From NCBI GenBank assembly GCA_028767165.1, contig JARACJ010000001.1:558001-622000 (forward strand): a stretch of 64,000 bases of DNA, written 5' to 3'. A model generated the notes under the pieces. It was not told where the DNA came from and made no database searches. It was given only the letters and a program-made list of their open reading frames with translations. Positions 1-9,771 of this stretch are shown here, piece after piece. The position numbers and the translations under genes were made by a program. This stretch comes from Proteobacteria bacterium DTSAM18. Lineage in GTDB: Bacteria; Myxococcota_A; UBA796; GCA-2862545. How positions within the stretch are numbered: the first letter of the stretch is position 1; the number at the start of each line of letters is the position of its first letter.

Positions 1-413
1 GAAAACGCTGGTCATGGGGCGGTTTCCGGCTGCGACGACGTCTTGAGGGGGACGAGGACACACTCGAGGGGATGTCTGGACTCGACACTGTGGAGAAGCC
101 ACGGTTCGAGGTGCCGGCCGCACAAACGGGGCCCGGCGGGGCGCCGTGTAACCTGCGCGCCCGATCATTCCACCACCCCTTCCCAGGCCGATGAAGCCTT
201 TTCCGGAATTTTCTCGCATGTTCGGGAGGCGGGGCTCGGATTGGGTACCTTCCTTCCGGATTTCCGGACTCGTGCAAACCTGCACGGAATGTGCGTGGCG
301 GGCTTGCGCATGAGCTCGTACGGGGCGATGCTGCCTGACCGCCGCAGCCCGGTCCTGTTTGTGCCGATGACAGATGTACCACGGTCACGGCGGCCCCCTG
401 GCAGGAGGTGGAG
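1..413. other. Left-edge non-coding stretch
   Basis: I see no convincing gene here. The only candidate is a minus-strand ATG at 13-15 that could begin a protein running off the left edge, but it has no clear ribosome binding site. The base composition is mixed, with an AT-richer patch around 190-230. The stretch probably contains the promoter of the hydrolase gene that begins at 414. Confidence 0.4.
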
Positions 414-1667
414 ATGAACGAGCGCAAGGCGCCCGACAAGGCGCAGTCGGCGTCCACGGCAGTCGCAGAGGCACCCGGCGTGCCCGAGGGCGCGGTTCTT
501 CGGGGTATCTGGCCCGACTCGGGCTCGGGGGGGCGGCGCCGCGTGGCGCTGACCGATCCGGTGGAGCTGCAGCAGCTCGATCTCGAGGCGTTGCCGGCGG
601 CCACGGTCACGGCGGCCTGGATTCCCATGCTGGAAGACGGCATGGGACAGCCCATCCGCGTGCCCATCCTGGTGGCCAAGGGTGCACGCTCGGGGCCCGT
701 CCTCGGCCTCACGGCGGCCGTTCACGGTGACGAGCTCAACGGTGTGGCCGCCATCCACCAGCTGTTGCCGTCGATCGACCTGCGCAAGCTCCGGGGCACC
801 ATCGTCGCGGTGGTCGTCGCCAACCCGCTGGCCTACTTCCGGCGTACGCGTCGGCTCGAGGAGGCCCACGATCTGAACCACATGTTCCCCGGTCGTCCGG
901 ACGGTCACGTGGGCGAGGTGCTCGCCGAGCGGATGCGCGACAAGCTGCTGCGGCGGATGGACGTGCTCCTCGACCTGCACACCGCCAGCAAGGGACGCGT
1001 GAACACGCTGTACGTGCGGGCCGACATGACCCACCCGCTGACGGCCCGCATGGCCTACCTGCAGCGGCCGCAGATCATCGTGCACAACCCGCCGAGTGAC
1101 GGCACGCTGCGGGGCATGGCCGCGTCCCTGGGCATCCCGGCCATCACCGTCGAGATCGGTGATCCCCAGCTGTTCCAGCGCAAGTACGCCCGGCGCGCCC
1201 TGTCGGGGCTGCGGGCGGTGCTGGCCGACCTGCGGATGATCCCCCGCAAGCCGGGCTCGATGGGGGAGGAACCCATCGTCTGCAACAGCTCTGCGTGGAT
1301 GTTCACCGATCAGGGTGGCCTGATGGTGATGGACGTCGGACTCGCCGAGCCGGTGGTCAAGGGCCAGGTGGTCGCACGCCAGCTCGACATCTTCGGCCGG
1401 GAGCGGGGACGCTACCGGGCACCCAAGGACGGGGTCGTCATCGGCCATGCCGTCGACCCCGTGGCGCCCACGGGCTCGCGCATCCTGCACATCGGCCGGG
1501 TGCACTCCTTCAGCAGGCCGGGCATCCTGTCCCGCGAGGACGTGCGCGACGCGGCGCGAAAGGAGCACCCCTGGGAGGTGCTGGGGCCCCGGTGGCGGGA
1601 GGATCCCGCCTGCGGTGGCACCACGCCGGAGTCGCCGCCTCCCCGCGAGCCTCCCGCGGATCCCTGA
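414..1667 (+). CDS. Succinylglutamate desuccinylase/aspartoacylase family zinc hydrolase
   Basis: The 417-residue protein belongs to the M14-like AstE/AspA family, zinc enzymes that deacylate N-acyl amino acids or related amides. The N-terminal zinc-site signature is visible as HGDELNG, and a later DLHTASKGR segment carries the third metal ligand. The C-terminal part has the beta-rich lid seen in family members, with GLAEPVVKGQ resembling a hammerhead/biotinyl-like fold. I chose ATG 414 over GTG 408 because GGAGG at 404-408 is correctly spaced for 414. The true substrate cannot be read from the sequence. The first 50 residues are low-complexity and not part of the family core. Confidence 0.85.
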   Translation: MNERKAPDKAQSASTAVAEAPGVPEGAVLRGIWPDSGSGGRRRVALTDPVELQQLDLEALPAATVTAAWIPMLEDGMGQPIRVPILVAKGARSGPVLGLTAAVHGDELNGVAAIHQLLPSIDLRKLRGTIVAVVVANPLAYFRRTRRLEEAHDLNHMFPGRPDGHVGEVLAERMRDKLLRRMDVLLDLHTASKGRVNTLYVRADMTHPLTARMAYLQRPQIIVHNPPSDGTLRGMAASLGIPAITVEIGDPQLFQRKYARRALSGLRAVLADLRMIPRKPGSMGEEPIVCNSSAWMFTDQGGLMVMDVGLAEPVVKGQVVARQLDIFGRERGRYRAPKDGVVIGHAVDPVAPTGSRILHIGRVHSFSRPGILSREDVRDAARKEHPWEVLGPRWREDPACGGTTPESPPPREPPADP

Positions 1668-1804
1668 ACCACGCCGCGTACGTCGCCTGGCGTGCGCGGA
1701 CCCGAGGAACCAGGTCGCGGCCGGCCTGCGAGCCAAGGCCGTGGCCCTGCCTGCCGCCGATGGGATAGGGTCCAACCGGTCCCCAAGCTCCTGGAAGCGC
1801 GTCC

Positions 1805-2884
1805 ATGTCCACCCCGCCCCTGTCCGAGCTCACCACCCTCGCCGTCGGCGGGCCCGCGCCCGCCCTGCTGCGTCCGACCACGCTGTCGGAGCTGAAGATG
1901 GCCATCGTCCGCCTGGCGGCCGACTTCCCGGGCCTCGCCCCGCTGGTGGTGGGGGGCGGCTCCAACCTGCTGGTCGCGGACGCGGGGCCGGGGCGGCCGG
2001 TGTTGATGCCGGCCATCACCGGCGTGCGCGTCCTCGACGAGACACCGGAAGCGGTCCACCTGCGGGTCGGTGCGGGGGTGGTCTGGGACGATCTCGTGGC
2101 CCACGCGGTGCACGAGGGCTGGGCCGGCATCGAGTGCCTCAGCGGCATCCCGGGCTGGGTCGGCGCCGCGCCGGTGCAGAACATCGGGGCGTATGGCCAG
2201 GAGGTCGAGCAGGTCATCGTGGCGGTGCACGCCATCGAGCTCGCCAGTGGCTCGGAGCGGGTGTTCCCGGCGGAGTCCTGTGGCTTCCACTACCGAGACA
2301 GCGTCTTCAAGAGCGAGCTGGCGGGTCGGTACGTCATCCATGCCGTCGACCTCCGCCTGGTGCCCGGCGGGGCACCCACGCTCGCCTACCCGGAGCTGCA
2401 GCGCGCCGCGGAGGCGCTCGGCGAGGTGACCCTGTCCACGGTGCGCCAGACGGTCCTGAGCCTGCGAGCGGGCAAGTCGATGGTGTACGACGAGGCCGAT
2501 CCGAACCACCGCAGTGCGGGCTCCTTCTTCACCAACCCCATCCTCGACGATGCCCACGCCGACGAGGTGGTCCGCAAGGCGAACATCCTCGGCCATGCCA
2601 GGGTGCCGCGCTTCCCGTGTGGTCCGGGACGGAGCAAGCTGTCGGCGGCCTGGCTCATCGAGCGAAGCGGCTTCGGCAAGGGTCACGGCAGCGGGCAGGC
2701 CGGCCTGTCGTCGAAGCACTGCCTCGCGATCATCAACCGCGGCGCGGCGCGGGCCGACGACATCGTGTCGCTGGCCCTCGAGATCCACGCGGGTGTGCTC
2801 GACACGTTCGGGGTGGAGCTGGTGCCGGAGCCGGTGTTCGTGGGATTCCGCGAGACCTGGGGCGAGCGGGTCCGCAACGCGTGA
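1805..2884 (+). CDS. murB: UDP-N-acetylmuramate dehydrogenase
   Basis: MurB reduces UDP-GlcNAc enolpyruvate to UDP-MurNAc with NADPH and FAD in cytoplasmic peptidoglycan precursor synthesis. The 359-residue protein shows the FAD-binding segment GGGSNLLVAD near residue 55, the SGIPGWVGAAPVQNIGAYGQ stretch, the Tyr-containing GFHYRDSVFK segment of type I enzymes and the catalytic Ser in RSAGSFFTNP. Length and motif order match type I (E. coli-like) MurB. It lies 137 nt after the hydrolase gene and is not next to other cell-wall genes in this window. Confidence 0.96.
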   Translation: MSTPPLSELTTLAVGGPAPALLRPTTLSELKMAIVRLAADFPGLAPLVVGGGSNLLVADAGPGRPVLMPAITGVRVLDETPEAVHLRVGAGVVWDDLVAHAVHEGWAGIECLSGIPGWVGAAPVQNIGAYGQEVEQVIVAVHAIELASGSERVFPAESCGFHYRDSVFKSELAGRYVIHAVDLRLVPGGAPTLAYPELQRAAEALGEVTLSTVRQTVLSLRAGKSMVYDEADPNHRSAGSFFTNPILDDAHADEVVRKANILGHARVPRFPCGPGRSKLSAAWLIERSGFGKGHGSGQAGLSSKHCLAIINRGAARADDIVSLALEIHAGVLDTFGVELVPEPVFVGFRETWGERVRNA

Positions 2885-2905
2885 GCCGGGCGTGAGGCCA
2901 TGGGC

Positions 2906-4420
2906 TCACGCGTCGATGGGCACCGGCGTGAGCGAGCGTGACGGGCGGGTGAGCACCTCCTCGACGACGCACGCGTAGTCGCCCGCGCCGTACCGGCCGA
3001 ACACCTCGGCGACGGGGTTGGGGAGCTTGCGGTAGGGCGAGACCTGCAGGTCCTGCAGCAGGATGTCGAGGTGCTGCTGGAAGCGGGTGTTGACGCCACA
3101 GGACCGGGAGGGCTCGAACGTGATGTGCTCCCGCTTCCAGGCCAGGATGCGATCGATGCTGTGGTGCATCTCCTGGGCGGGGGGAAGCTGCAGCTCACCC
3201 TTCCACAGGCAGGCCATCCACTGGGCGCCCACCTCGGCGGCCGGCACGTGCAGGAAGCCGTGGTTGAAGCCGGCGAAGGCGACGTCGGGGAAGTCCGGGT
3301 GGACCAGGTGGCGGTACAGCTGCACGCCGTCGTCCTCGCGCTCGAGCACGGTGCGCATCTCCTCGGGCAGGAACGGGAACCTCGGTGCCTCGGCGCCCAG
3401 GGCCAGCACCACTGCATCGGTAGCGATGTGGGTGCCGTCGGACAGGTGCACGCCGTGTGCGTCGAAGTGGGACAGCTCGGCGTGGTGGGGCGTGATCTCG
3501 CCGCGGGCGACCCGGGGGAAGTAGCCGGTGGGCTCCAGCGCCACGGCGCTGCGCAGATCCGGGAGCAGGTCGTGGTCGGGGAGCACCTTGCGCAGGCGGT
3601 CCCGCTCGGCGCCGCTGCGGGCGGCGGTGGTGAGGAAGTGGGTGCGGACCACCCGGCTCAGGCCCTTCCAGAACATGCGGACGCCGCCGGCGAGGCGGGT
3701 GTGCAGGAACCGCTCCACGCCCGTGGGCTGGCCCCAGGAGGGCATCATGATGGTGCCGAAGCGGTTCATCACGAGCCAGGTGTAGTGCAGGCCGGCGATC
3801 CTCAGGGGAAGGACCCAGCGAGGGGTGCGGAACACGTGGTGCACCTCGCCGCCGTTCATCGAGGCCTGGTTGGCCACGTCGAGGGCGCTCTTGCCGAACC
3901 CGACCACGACCACCTTCTTTCCATCGAACCCGCGCATGTCCTCGATCTGGCGCTCCACGAGCACCTCGCCCTTGAAGTGCGCCTCGCCCTCGAAGGGGGG
4001 ACGGTGCTGGCGCTGGGAGAACTGTCCGATGGCGACGACGAGTCGGTGGAACGGGAGCTGCTGCTCCTGGCCGTCATGGATCACCGTGACCTTCCAGCCG
4101 TCGCCGTCCCGGACGCAGGACTTCACCTCGTGGCCGAGACGGACGTCGAGCTCCCGGTCGGCCACGGCGCCGTCCCAGTACCCACGGATCTGATCGCGGG
4201 TGGGGTGGGGGAGCTGGCCGCCCTTCCATGGGACGTCGGACAGGTGGTACTGGAAGTCGAGGTTCTGCAGGCGAACCTCGGCGTAGGTGAGCGCCCACAC
4301 GCCGCCCACACGGGGGTTGCGCTCGAAGATCACGGGATCGAACCCGTTCTTCTTCAGCACGTGGGCATAGGCCATTCCTGAGATGCCGCCACCGATGATG
4401 GCGACCGATTCGCGGGTCAT
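2906..4420 (-). CDS. Flavin-containing monooxygenase-like oxidoreductase
   Basis: The 504-residue protein has an N-terminal FAD Rossmann motif (GGGISG, residues 8-13) and a second, NADPH-binding dinucleotide motif (VVGFGKSALD) near residue 185. This is the layout of class B flavoprotein monooxygenases (FMO, Baeyer-Villiger type). I started at ATG 4420 because the protein then opens directly with the Rossmann strand; the open frame upstream of this ATG is proline- and threonine-rich noise. It is convergent with murB, with only 21 nt between the stop codons. Substrate is unknown. The strict FMO fingerprint FxGxxxHxxx(Y/F) is not obvious, so exact subfamily is open. Confidence 0.85.
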   Translation of the reverse strand: MTRESVAIIGGGISGMAYAHVLKKNGFDPVIFERNPRVGGVWALTYAEVRLQNLDFQYHLSDVPWKGGQLPHPTRDQIRGYWDGAVADRELDVRLGHEVKSCVRDGDGWKVTVIHDGQEQQLPFHRLVVAIGQFSQRQHRPPFEGEAHFKGEVLVERQIEDMRGFDGKKVVVVGFGKSALDVANQASMNGGEVHHVFRTPRWVLPLRIAGLHYTWLVMNRFGTIMMPSWGQPTGVERFLHTRLAGGVRMFWKGLSRVVRTHFLTTAARSGAERDRLRKVLPDHDLLPDLRSAVALEPTGYFPRVARGEITPHHAELSHFDAHGVHLSDGTHIATDAVVLALGAEAPRFPFLPEEMRTVLEREDDGVQLYRHLVHPDFPDVAFAGFNHGFLHVPAAEVGAQWMACLWKGELQLPPAQEMHHSIDRILAWKREHITFEPSRSCGVNTRFQQHLDILLQDLQVSPYRKLPNPVAEVFGRYGAGDYACVVEEVLTRPSRSLTPVPIDA

Positions 4421-4529
4421 GCGCGCTCCTTCGAACAATTTGCGCCGGACGGTACCACGGGGAAGTCTCGGCGAGACGGTGTAGGATGCCGTATGGATCG
4501 GCGGCCGTCGGATGCGGTGGGGAGGAGAC

Positions 4530-5834
4530 ATGGGCGGGCCCGCGGAGCTGTCGCGAGCACTCGGCACCTGGGGGGCGGTGTGGATGGGCCTCGGCTCGAT
4601 CCTCGGCACGGGCGTCTTCGTCAGCCTCGGCATCGCCGCCGACGTGGTGGGGTCCGGTGTGGTCCTGGCGGTGGGGCTGGCCGCGCTGGTGGCCACGGCG
4701 AACGGCCTGTCGAGCGCCCAGCTCGCCGCCGTGCACCCCGTGAGTGGCGGTACCTACGCCTACGGACGGCGCTTCCTGCACCCCACGGCGGGTTTTGCGG
4801 CGGGGTGGATGTTCCTGGTGGCGAAGAGTGCGTCCGCGGCCACGGCGGCGCTGGGGTGTGCCGGCTACCTGTTTCACGCCCTGGGGCAGCCCGCCTCGCA
4901 GGCAGGACGGGTGGGCCTGGCCCTCACGCTGCTGCTGGGGCTCACGCTGCTGGTGGCGCGGGGGCTCACGCGTTCGAACCAGGCCAACGTGGCCATCGTG
5001 AGCCTCACGCTGCTGTCCCTCGGCTGCTTCGTCGGGTTCGGCTGGACGAACGTCGAGGCCTCGCTGCTGCCGGAGCGGGTGGGGGGGGAGGCCCTCTTCG
5101 CCGCGGCATCCACCCCCGCCGCCCTGTTGCAGGCCACCGCGCTCATGTTCGTGGCCTACACGGGGTACGGCCGCATCGCGACCCTGGGAGAGGAGGTGCG
5201 TGCGCCTGCACGGACGATCCCCCGGGCCATCGTCGCCACGTTGCTCGTCTCGATGGTGCTGTACGTCTCGGTGTCGCTGACGGCGGTCGCGGTCGTCGGT
5301 CCGACCACCTTCGCGGAGGCCACGCGGGAGGTCGCGGCCCCTCTCGAGGTGGTGGCGCGGACCTACCGGCAGCCCTGGGTGTCCGGCCTGGTGGCCATCG
5401 GTGCGGTCACCGCCATGGCCGGGGTCCTCCTCAACCTGCTGCTCGGGCTGAGCCGCGTGCTGTTCGCGATGGCCCGGGACGGCGAGCTGCCGAGGACGTT
5501 CGAGCACGTCCACGAGGCCACCCGCAGTCCCGACCGCGCCATCTGGGCGGTGGGTGTGCTCATCGGAGGCCTCGTCCTGCTCGGCGACGTGAAGACCACC
5601 TGGACCTTCAGCGCGTTCACCGTGCTGATCTACTACGGGCTCACCAACCTCGCGGCGCTGCGGCTCACGTCCGCACAGCGTCGCTTTCCCCGCTGGATCT
5701 CCGCCGCGGGCCTGGTGGCGTGCCTCGGCCTGGCGTTCTTCGTGCCGTGGCGGGTGTGGGCGGTGGGCCTGGGGGTGCTGGCAGGGGGCCTGGTGGTGCG
5801 GCAGGTGGCGTCTCCGGTGGCTCGAGGGCGCTGA
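4530..5834 (+). CDS. APC family amino-acid permease
   Basis: A 434-residue polytopic membrane protein of the amino acid-polyamine-organocation superfamily. The first helix carries the typical GSILGTGVFVSLG substrate-binding segment, about twelve hydrophobic segments follow, and the glycine-rich GYGRIATLGEEV in the middle corresponds to the helix 6 region. ATG 4530 is preceded by GGAGGAG at 4521-4527; an upstream ATG at 4512 has no such site. It probably imports an amino acid or amine by proton or exchange coupling in the inner membrane. It is divergent from the monooxygenase gene, with 109 nt between them for both promoters. Confidence 0.9.
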   Translation: MGGPAELSRALGTWGAVWMGLGSILGTGVFVSLGIAADVVGSGVVLAVGLAALVATANGLSSAQLAAVHPVSGGTYAYGRRFLHPTAGFAAGWMFLVAKSASAATAALGCAGYLFHALGQPASQAGRVGLALTLLLGLTLLVARGLTRSNQANVAIVSLTLLSLGCFVGFGWTNVEASLLPERVGGEALFAAASTPAALLQATALMFVAYTGYGRIATLGEEVRAPARTIPRAIVATLLVSMVLYVSVSLTAVAVVGPTTFAEATREVAAPLEVVARTYRQPWVSGLVAIGAVTAMAGVLLNLLLGLSRVLFAMARDGELPRTFEHVHEATRSPDRAIWAVGVLIGGLVLLGDVKTTWTFSAFTVLIYYGLTNLAALRLTSAQRRFPRWISAAGLVACLGLAFFVPWRVWAVGLGVLAGGLVVRQVASPVARGR

Positions 5835-6044
5835 AGAGACGGCGATGGCCCGACCGGTGGAGAGGGTGGGCCATGACCCGGCGGTGGGAGCTGTCCCGGT
5901 CCGGTACGGGTTTTCTGGCCTTCCAGGGCAGTTTCTGTGGGTTGGGCCATGGGGGACGAGCCCGCTCCTGTTTGAACTGCGACTCCCCCTGGTGTCTGCT
6001 AGGATGCCCCCCGTTGCTGCAAGGCCGTCCAGAGGAACGCTTCC

Positions 6045-7148
6045 ATGACCCGCATGAGTCGCCGTGGTTTCATCCAGTCACTTGGCGCGAGCCTGCTCGC
6101 GCTGGGCCTTCCGGGCGTGGGCCGTGCCGAAGCCGGCGCGCGAAACGGTGGTCTCTCGGGCGTCCTGGGCTTCGGCCGGGCGAAGATCGACGGCGAGTGG
6201 GCCTACTTCGCCAGCACGGCCGATCCCTTCGCGGGAAGCGTCGAGCCCATGGAGATCCCGTTCTTCGGCCACGGGTGCAACTTCTTCCCCGACGCGCCGA
6301 ACCTGGCCTTCGTGTTCGAGAAGCGGGGGCTGGGCTGCTGCATCCTCGACTGGACCTCGGGTGAGGTGGTGCGCACCATCGCGCCGGCGTCCGGCCGCAT
6401 GTTCTATGGTCACGGTGCCTTCGCACCGGGAGGCGCGCACATCTACGCCAGCCAGACCATCGCGGCCACGGGCGAAGGCCTGGTGGCGATCCTCGATGCA
6501 CAGGGCCACGAGCTCGGCACCTTCCCCACCCACGGTGCCCGTCCCCACGATCTGCGGCTCATCGACGACGGCAAGGTGCTCGTGGCCGGCAACGCGGGCG
6601 GCGTCCATGGCGACGAGGCGCCCTCGGTCACCTACGTCGACGTGCAGTCCCACAAGCTGCTCGAGCGCGTGGGCGTGAAGGACGACGACATCAACGTCGG
6701 CCACATCGACATCGCCGCCGACGGCGAGCTGGTGATGGCCTCGGCCCCCCGTGAGGGCATGAGCAAGGAGGGCCGCGGTGGCGTGGCCCTGCGGCCGCAG
6801 GGGGGCGAGCCCCGGCAGATGCCCTCCGCACCGGCCATTCCGGGCATGGTGGGCGAGGCGCTCAGCATCTGTATCGACGAGACGCGCCGGCTGGTGGCGG
6901 TCACCCATCCCTCCGGCGGGCTGATGACGGTCTGGGATCTCGACGGCCAGCGCATGCGGGCCTCCATCGATCTGCCCGACGTCCGCGGCGTGGTCCAGGC
7001 CGGCGATGGCGAACACCTGGTGGTGAGCCACGGACAGGGAGAGCTGTCGCTGTTCTCCTGGAGCAAGCTGCGCATCGTCAAGAGCGTGCCCCTGCGGATC
7101 ACGCCGTTCTCCGGATCCCACCTCTACCGGCTGCCCACGGTCGGGTAG
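6045..7148 (+). CDS. TAT-exported DUF1513 beta-propeller-like protein
   Basis: The 367-residue protein begins with a twin-arginine signal (SRRGFI) and a hydrophobic stretch ending near VGRAEA, so it should be exported folded. The rest matches the DUF1513 family, periplasmic proteins predicted to form a WD40/YVTN-like propeller; repeated short strands such as MTVWDLDGQ and LSLFSW are visible. Family members often sit beside iron-uptake genes (EfeO/EfeB-like), but none is present here. GAGGA precedes the ATG by 9 nt; an internal ATG at 6054 is also possible. Function unknown. Confidence 0.85.
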   Translation: MTRMSRRGFIQSLGASLLALGLPGVGRAEAGARNGGLSGVLGFGRAKIDGEWAYFASTADPFAGSVEPMEIPFFGHGCNFFPDAPNLAFVFEKRGLGCCILDWTSGEVVRTIAPASGRMFYGHGAFAPGGAHIYASQTIAATGEGLVAILDAQGHELGTFPTHGARPHDLRLIDDGKVLVAGNAGGVHGDEAPSVTYVDVQSHKLLERVGVKDDDINVGHIDIAADGELVMASAPREGMSKEGRGGVALRPQGGEPRQMPSAPAIPGMVGEALSICIDETRRLVAVTHPSGGLMTVWDLDGQRMRASIDLPDVRGVVQAGDGEHLVVSHGQGELSLFSWSKLRIVKSVPLRITPFSGSHLYRLPTVG

Positions 7149-7184
7149 CAGAGATCGGATCCTTGTCGGCTGCCGGAGGTAGGC

Positions 7185-7997
7185 GTGACGGTGGCAGATG
7201 ACATGCGGCCCGCGGAGGTGTCCGCTGATGCGGTGACCGACCACAGGGTCGTGTCCGTGGAGGACCACGTGGTGCGGGAGCTGTCGGCGAGCGCCCGTGA
7301 GCCGCTGCTGGATGCGCTCTACGAGGTGTTCTGCACCCGCTTCGTGGGACCGAGCCGGGACATCGTCGGCGAGCACGTCATCCTGCGGCATCCGGACGCT
7401 CGCCTCAGCGTGTTCCGCAACGCCCGGGGGCAGGTCCTGGGGTTCACGTCCTCCGAACAGACGGTCCACCGGGACGGGCGGGGGCGGCCGTGCACGGTCT
7501 TCGATGCCGGCGCGTACCTTCGACCAGGGGTGAAGGGTATCGGAGGCGCCGTGCTGTCCAGGATCGTCCTTCCGCTGTTGTGGGAGAAGGTCCGGCACCC
7601 GCTGCGGCCCATCGTGTACCTGGGAGCGGCCACGAACCCCGCCGTCTACGCGCTCACGGGTCGGCAGGTGTGGCGCCTGCAACCACGTCCCGATCGGGAG
7701 CCGCCCGCCCAGGTCACGGAGCTGGTGGCCCGGGTGATGGCCTCACGGGGCTACAGGACGGTGGGCGGCGACCCGTGGCGGATCAACCTGGGGGTCGAGT
7801 TCGCCTTCACCGACGAAGAGCGGATCAGCCGCTTCGTCCAGCGGTCGGACAGCCCGTGGGTCGAGGCGTACGTGAGGCGCAACCCGGGCTTTTTGGCCGG
7901 AGACTGGCTCGCCATGTATACGCCGCTCACGGTCCTGGACATCCTGGCGATCGTCTGGCGGGGCCTGCGTGGCCGGAGCCGGATGGGGCGGGGATAG
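7185..7997 (+). CDS. Conserved-looking hypothetical protein
   Basis: I do not recognise this 270-residue soluble protein. A GTG start at 7185 follows GGAGGT at 7175-7180. The protein has alternating strand/helix character and segments such as YLGAATNPAVYALTG that loosely recall acyl-CoA acyltransferase (GNAT-like) folds, but no acetyl-CoA binding signature is clear. It is 36 nt downstream of the DUF1513 gene and on the same strand, so the two may be co-transcribed. It ends 6 nt before the convergent DUF2235 gene. Confidence 0.6.
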   Translation: MTVADDMRPAEVSADAVTDHRVVSVEDHVVRELSASAREPLLDALYEVFCTRFVGPSRDIVGEHVILRHPDARLSVFRNARGQVLGFTSSEQTVHRDGRGRPCTVFDAGAYLRPGVKGIGGAVLSRIVLPLLWEKVRHPLRPIVYLGAATNPAVYALTGRQVWRLQPRPDREPPAQVTELVARVMASRGYRTVGGDPWRINLGVEFAFTDEERISRFVQRSDSPWVEAYVRRNPGFLAGDWLAMYTPLTVLDILAIVWRGLRGRSRMGRG

Positions 7998-8003
7998 CAG
8001 GGG

Positions 8004-9113
8004 TCAGTCCTCCTGCTGTTCCTGCCATCGGATGACGTTCACGGGCCGGTAGCTCGCCATCTGTTCCATCCGGCGGAAGACCGTCTCGTCCACGGTCTCG
8101 TTCAGGGTGTGGCAGATGCCGCGGCCATTGGGGCAGGGGGACGCCCCGATCACGCGGTGGTAGCGGCGGCCGAGGGTGGCCAGGGCGTAGGACCCGTGGA
8201 GGAAGGTGCGGTAGGAGTCGAGAATGGGCGCGAGGTGGGCGTCCGGTTCGACCACCAGCACGTCCCGGAAGGCCAGGCCGCAGCCGTGGGCCATCTCCTG
8301 CATCCAGCGCAGGGGGATGCTGGCCAGGGTGTTGCTGCGGTCGCCGCCGCCGACGTTGGTGTGGGAGCCGACGAACCAGCGCTGCTCGACCTCCCCGGGC
8401 ATCCGCTGGAGCATCTCGCCCATCGGATCCGCGGCGTCCTCGGGCACGGTGCAGGTCCACAGGGCGGGGCGGTACCACCGGCGCTGCTCGTCCACGGCCA
8501 GCGCCTGGAAGAAGTGCTTGTAGGTGGGGGAGGGCTGCGTGGAGTGGAACTGGTGGCGCTTGGTCCCGATGCCGGGCACGCCGAGCGCGCCCACGGTGTC
8601 GAACACCCCGATGAACTCGATGTCGATGTGCCGGGTGTGGGCGAGCAGACGCATGTCGTCCCGGGTGAGCTCGTGGCTGCGCCCCTGCTTCATCTTCTCC
8701 TCGATGGTGTGCAGGCTGTTCGTCGAGCGCCACGCCCGGTACCGCTCGAAGATCTGGCCCACCGAGAACGGCGAGGTGGGACGGAGCAGGCCGCAGCGGG
8801 CGATGAGCCCGGCCAGGCTGCGGGCGGTGAAGGCCCCCCGGCTGAAGCCGAAGATGAACACCGGATCGCCGTCCTCGTAGTGCTCCATGAGCCACTGGTA
8901 GGCACTGCGGATGTGGTCGTTCAGTCCGATGCCGAAGGTGGCGGTGACGTGCTTGTCCAGCATGCTGCCGGTGCCGAGGCCGGGGTTGTAGTACAGCATC
9001 TGCTCGATGCCGTGGTCGTCCCGACGGGCGGTCATGAGCTTGAGCCGCCACACGTTGGTGTTGTCCTCCGGATCGTTCCAGGTGCCGTCCAGGAACAGGA
9101 CCAGCCGCTTCAT
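8004..9113 (-). CDS. DUF2235 alpha/beta-hydrolase (Tle1-like fold)
   Basis: The 369-residue protein opens with LVLFLDGTWN, the hallmark of DUF2235, and carries the nucleophile elbow GFSRGAF near residue 95, as in alpha/beta hydrolases. The family includes type VI phospholipase effectors (Tle1) and many chromosomal lone proteins. No VgrG, PAAR or other secretion genes are nearby, and there is no signal peptide, so a cytoplasmic esterase or phospholipase is the simpler reading. Start chosen at ATG 9113 because family homology begins there. It is divergent from the acetyltransferase gene. Confidence 0.88.
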   Translation of the reverse strand: MKRLVLFLDGTWNDPEDNTNVWRLKLMTARRDDHGIEQMLYYNPGLGTGSMLDKHVTATFGIGLNDHIRSAYQWLMEHYEDGDPVFIFGFSRGAFTARSLAGLIARCGLLRPTSPFSVGQIFERYRAWRSTNSLHTIEEKMKQGRSHELTRDDMRLLAHTRHIDIEFIGVFDTVGALGVPGIGTKRHQFHSTQPSPTYKHFFQALAVDEQRRWYRPALWTCTVPEDAADPMGEMLQRMPGEVEQRWFVGSHTNVGGGDRSNTLASIPLRWMQEMAHGCGLAFRDVLVVEPDAHLAPILDSYRTFLHGSYALATLGRRYHRVIGASPCPNGRGICHTLNETVDETVFRRMEQMASYRPVNVIRWQEQQED

Positions 9114-9252
9114 GTACGCCCCCCATCGGGTACTGGTCGGAACGGGGCGGGGGTGGGTGTAGGAGGTGTCGCGCGCGTCGCTGGACACCGCACCGCGACC
9201 GTGGCTTTGTGAAGGGGGACATCCGACCCGCTCACGGCGGGGGGAGGACAGC

Positions 9253-9747
9253 GTGTTCGACATCCGACCCACCACGCTCGGCGATGCCGACGCCGTCACG
9301 GCCCTGTTGAAGGCCAGCTACGAGAACCTGTTGCGCCATGACTACGGCGGGGAGGTCCTCGCCCGGTCGCTCCCGCTCATCACCACCGCGCAGCCCAGGC
9401 TGCTGGGATGTGGCTCGTTCTACGTGGCCGTCGCCGCCGGTGGGCAGCTGGTGGCCTGCGGCGGGTGGACGAAGGAGCGGCCGCCTACGGGCGAGGTCGA
9501 GCCTGGCCTGGGGCACATGCGCCACTTCGCGACCCATCCCGGCTACGTGCGCAAGGGCGCGGCACGGGCCATCGTGCACAGGTGCTTCCTCGACGCGTCC
9601 ATGCAGGGGGTCGACTGCTTCGAGTGCTCCTCGACCCTGGGGGCGGTGCGCTTCTATGCGTCGCTGGGCTTCGTCGAGCAGGAGAGGTCCACGTTGTACC
9701 TGCCGGGCGACGTGCCCTTTCCCTATGTGCGCATGCGGCGGGGGTGA
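9253..9747 (+). CDS. GNAT family N-acetyltransferase
   Basis: The 164-residue protein starts with the classic FDIRPTTLGDADAVTALL of GNAT enzymes. It contains the acetyl-CoA binding region HPGYVRKGAARAIV, where Q/RxxGxG/A is recognisable, and a C-terminal FYASLGFVE segment typical of the fold. GTG 9253 is preceded by GGGGAGG at 9241-9247. The acceptor substrate is not predictable. It is divergent from the DUF2235 gene and convergent with the redoxin lipoprotein gene. Confidence 0.88.
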   Translation: MFDIRPTTLGDADAVTALLKASYENLLRHDYGGEVLARSLPLITTAQPRLLGCGSFYVAVAAGGQLVACGGWTKERPPTGEVEPGLGHMRHFATHPGYVRKGAARAIVHRCFLDASMQGVDCFECSSTLGAVRFYASLGFVEQERSTLYLPGDVPFPYVRMRRG

Positions 9748-9771
9748 GGGGACACCCCCGCCGGAGCGGAC

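Noticed and set aside
8004-9113. Type VI secretion effector locus
   Set aside because: The DUF2235 protein resembles Tle1 effectors, but no VgrG, PAAR, adaptor or immunity gene is adjacent.
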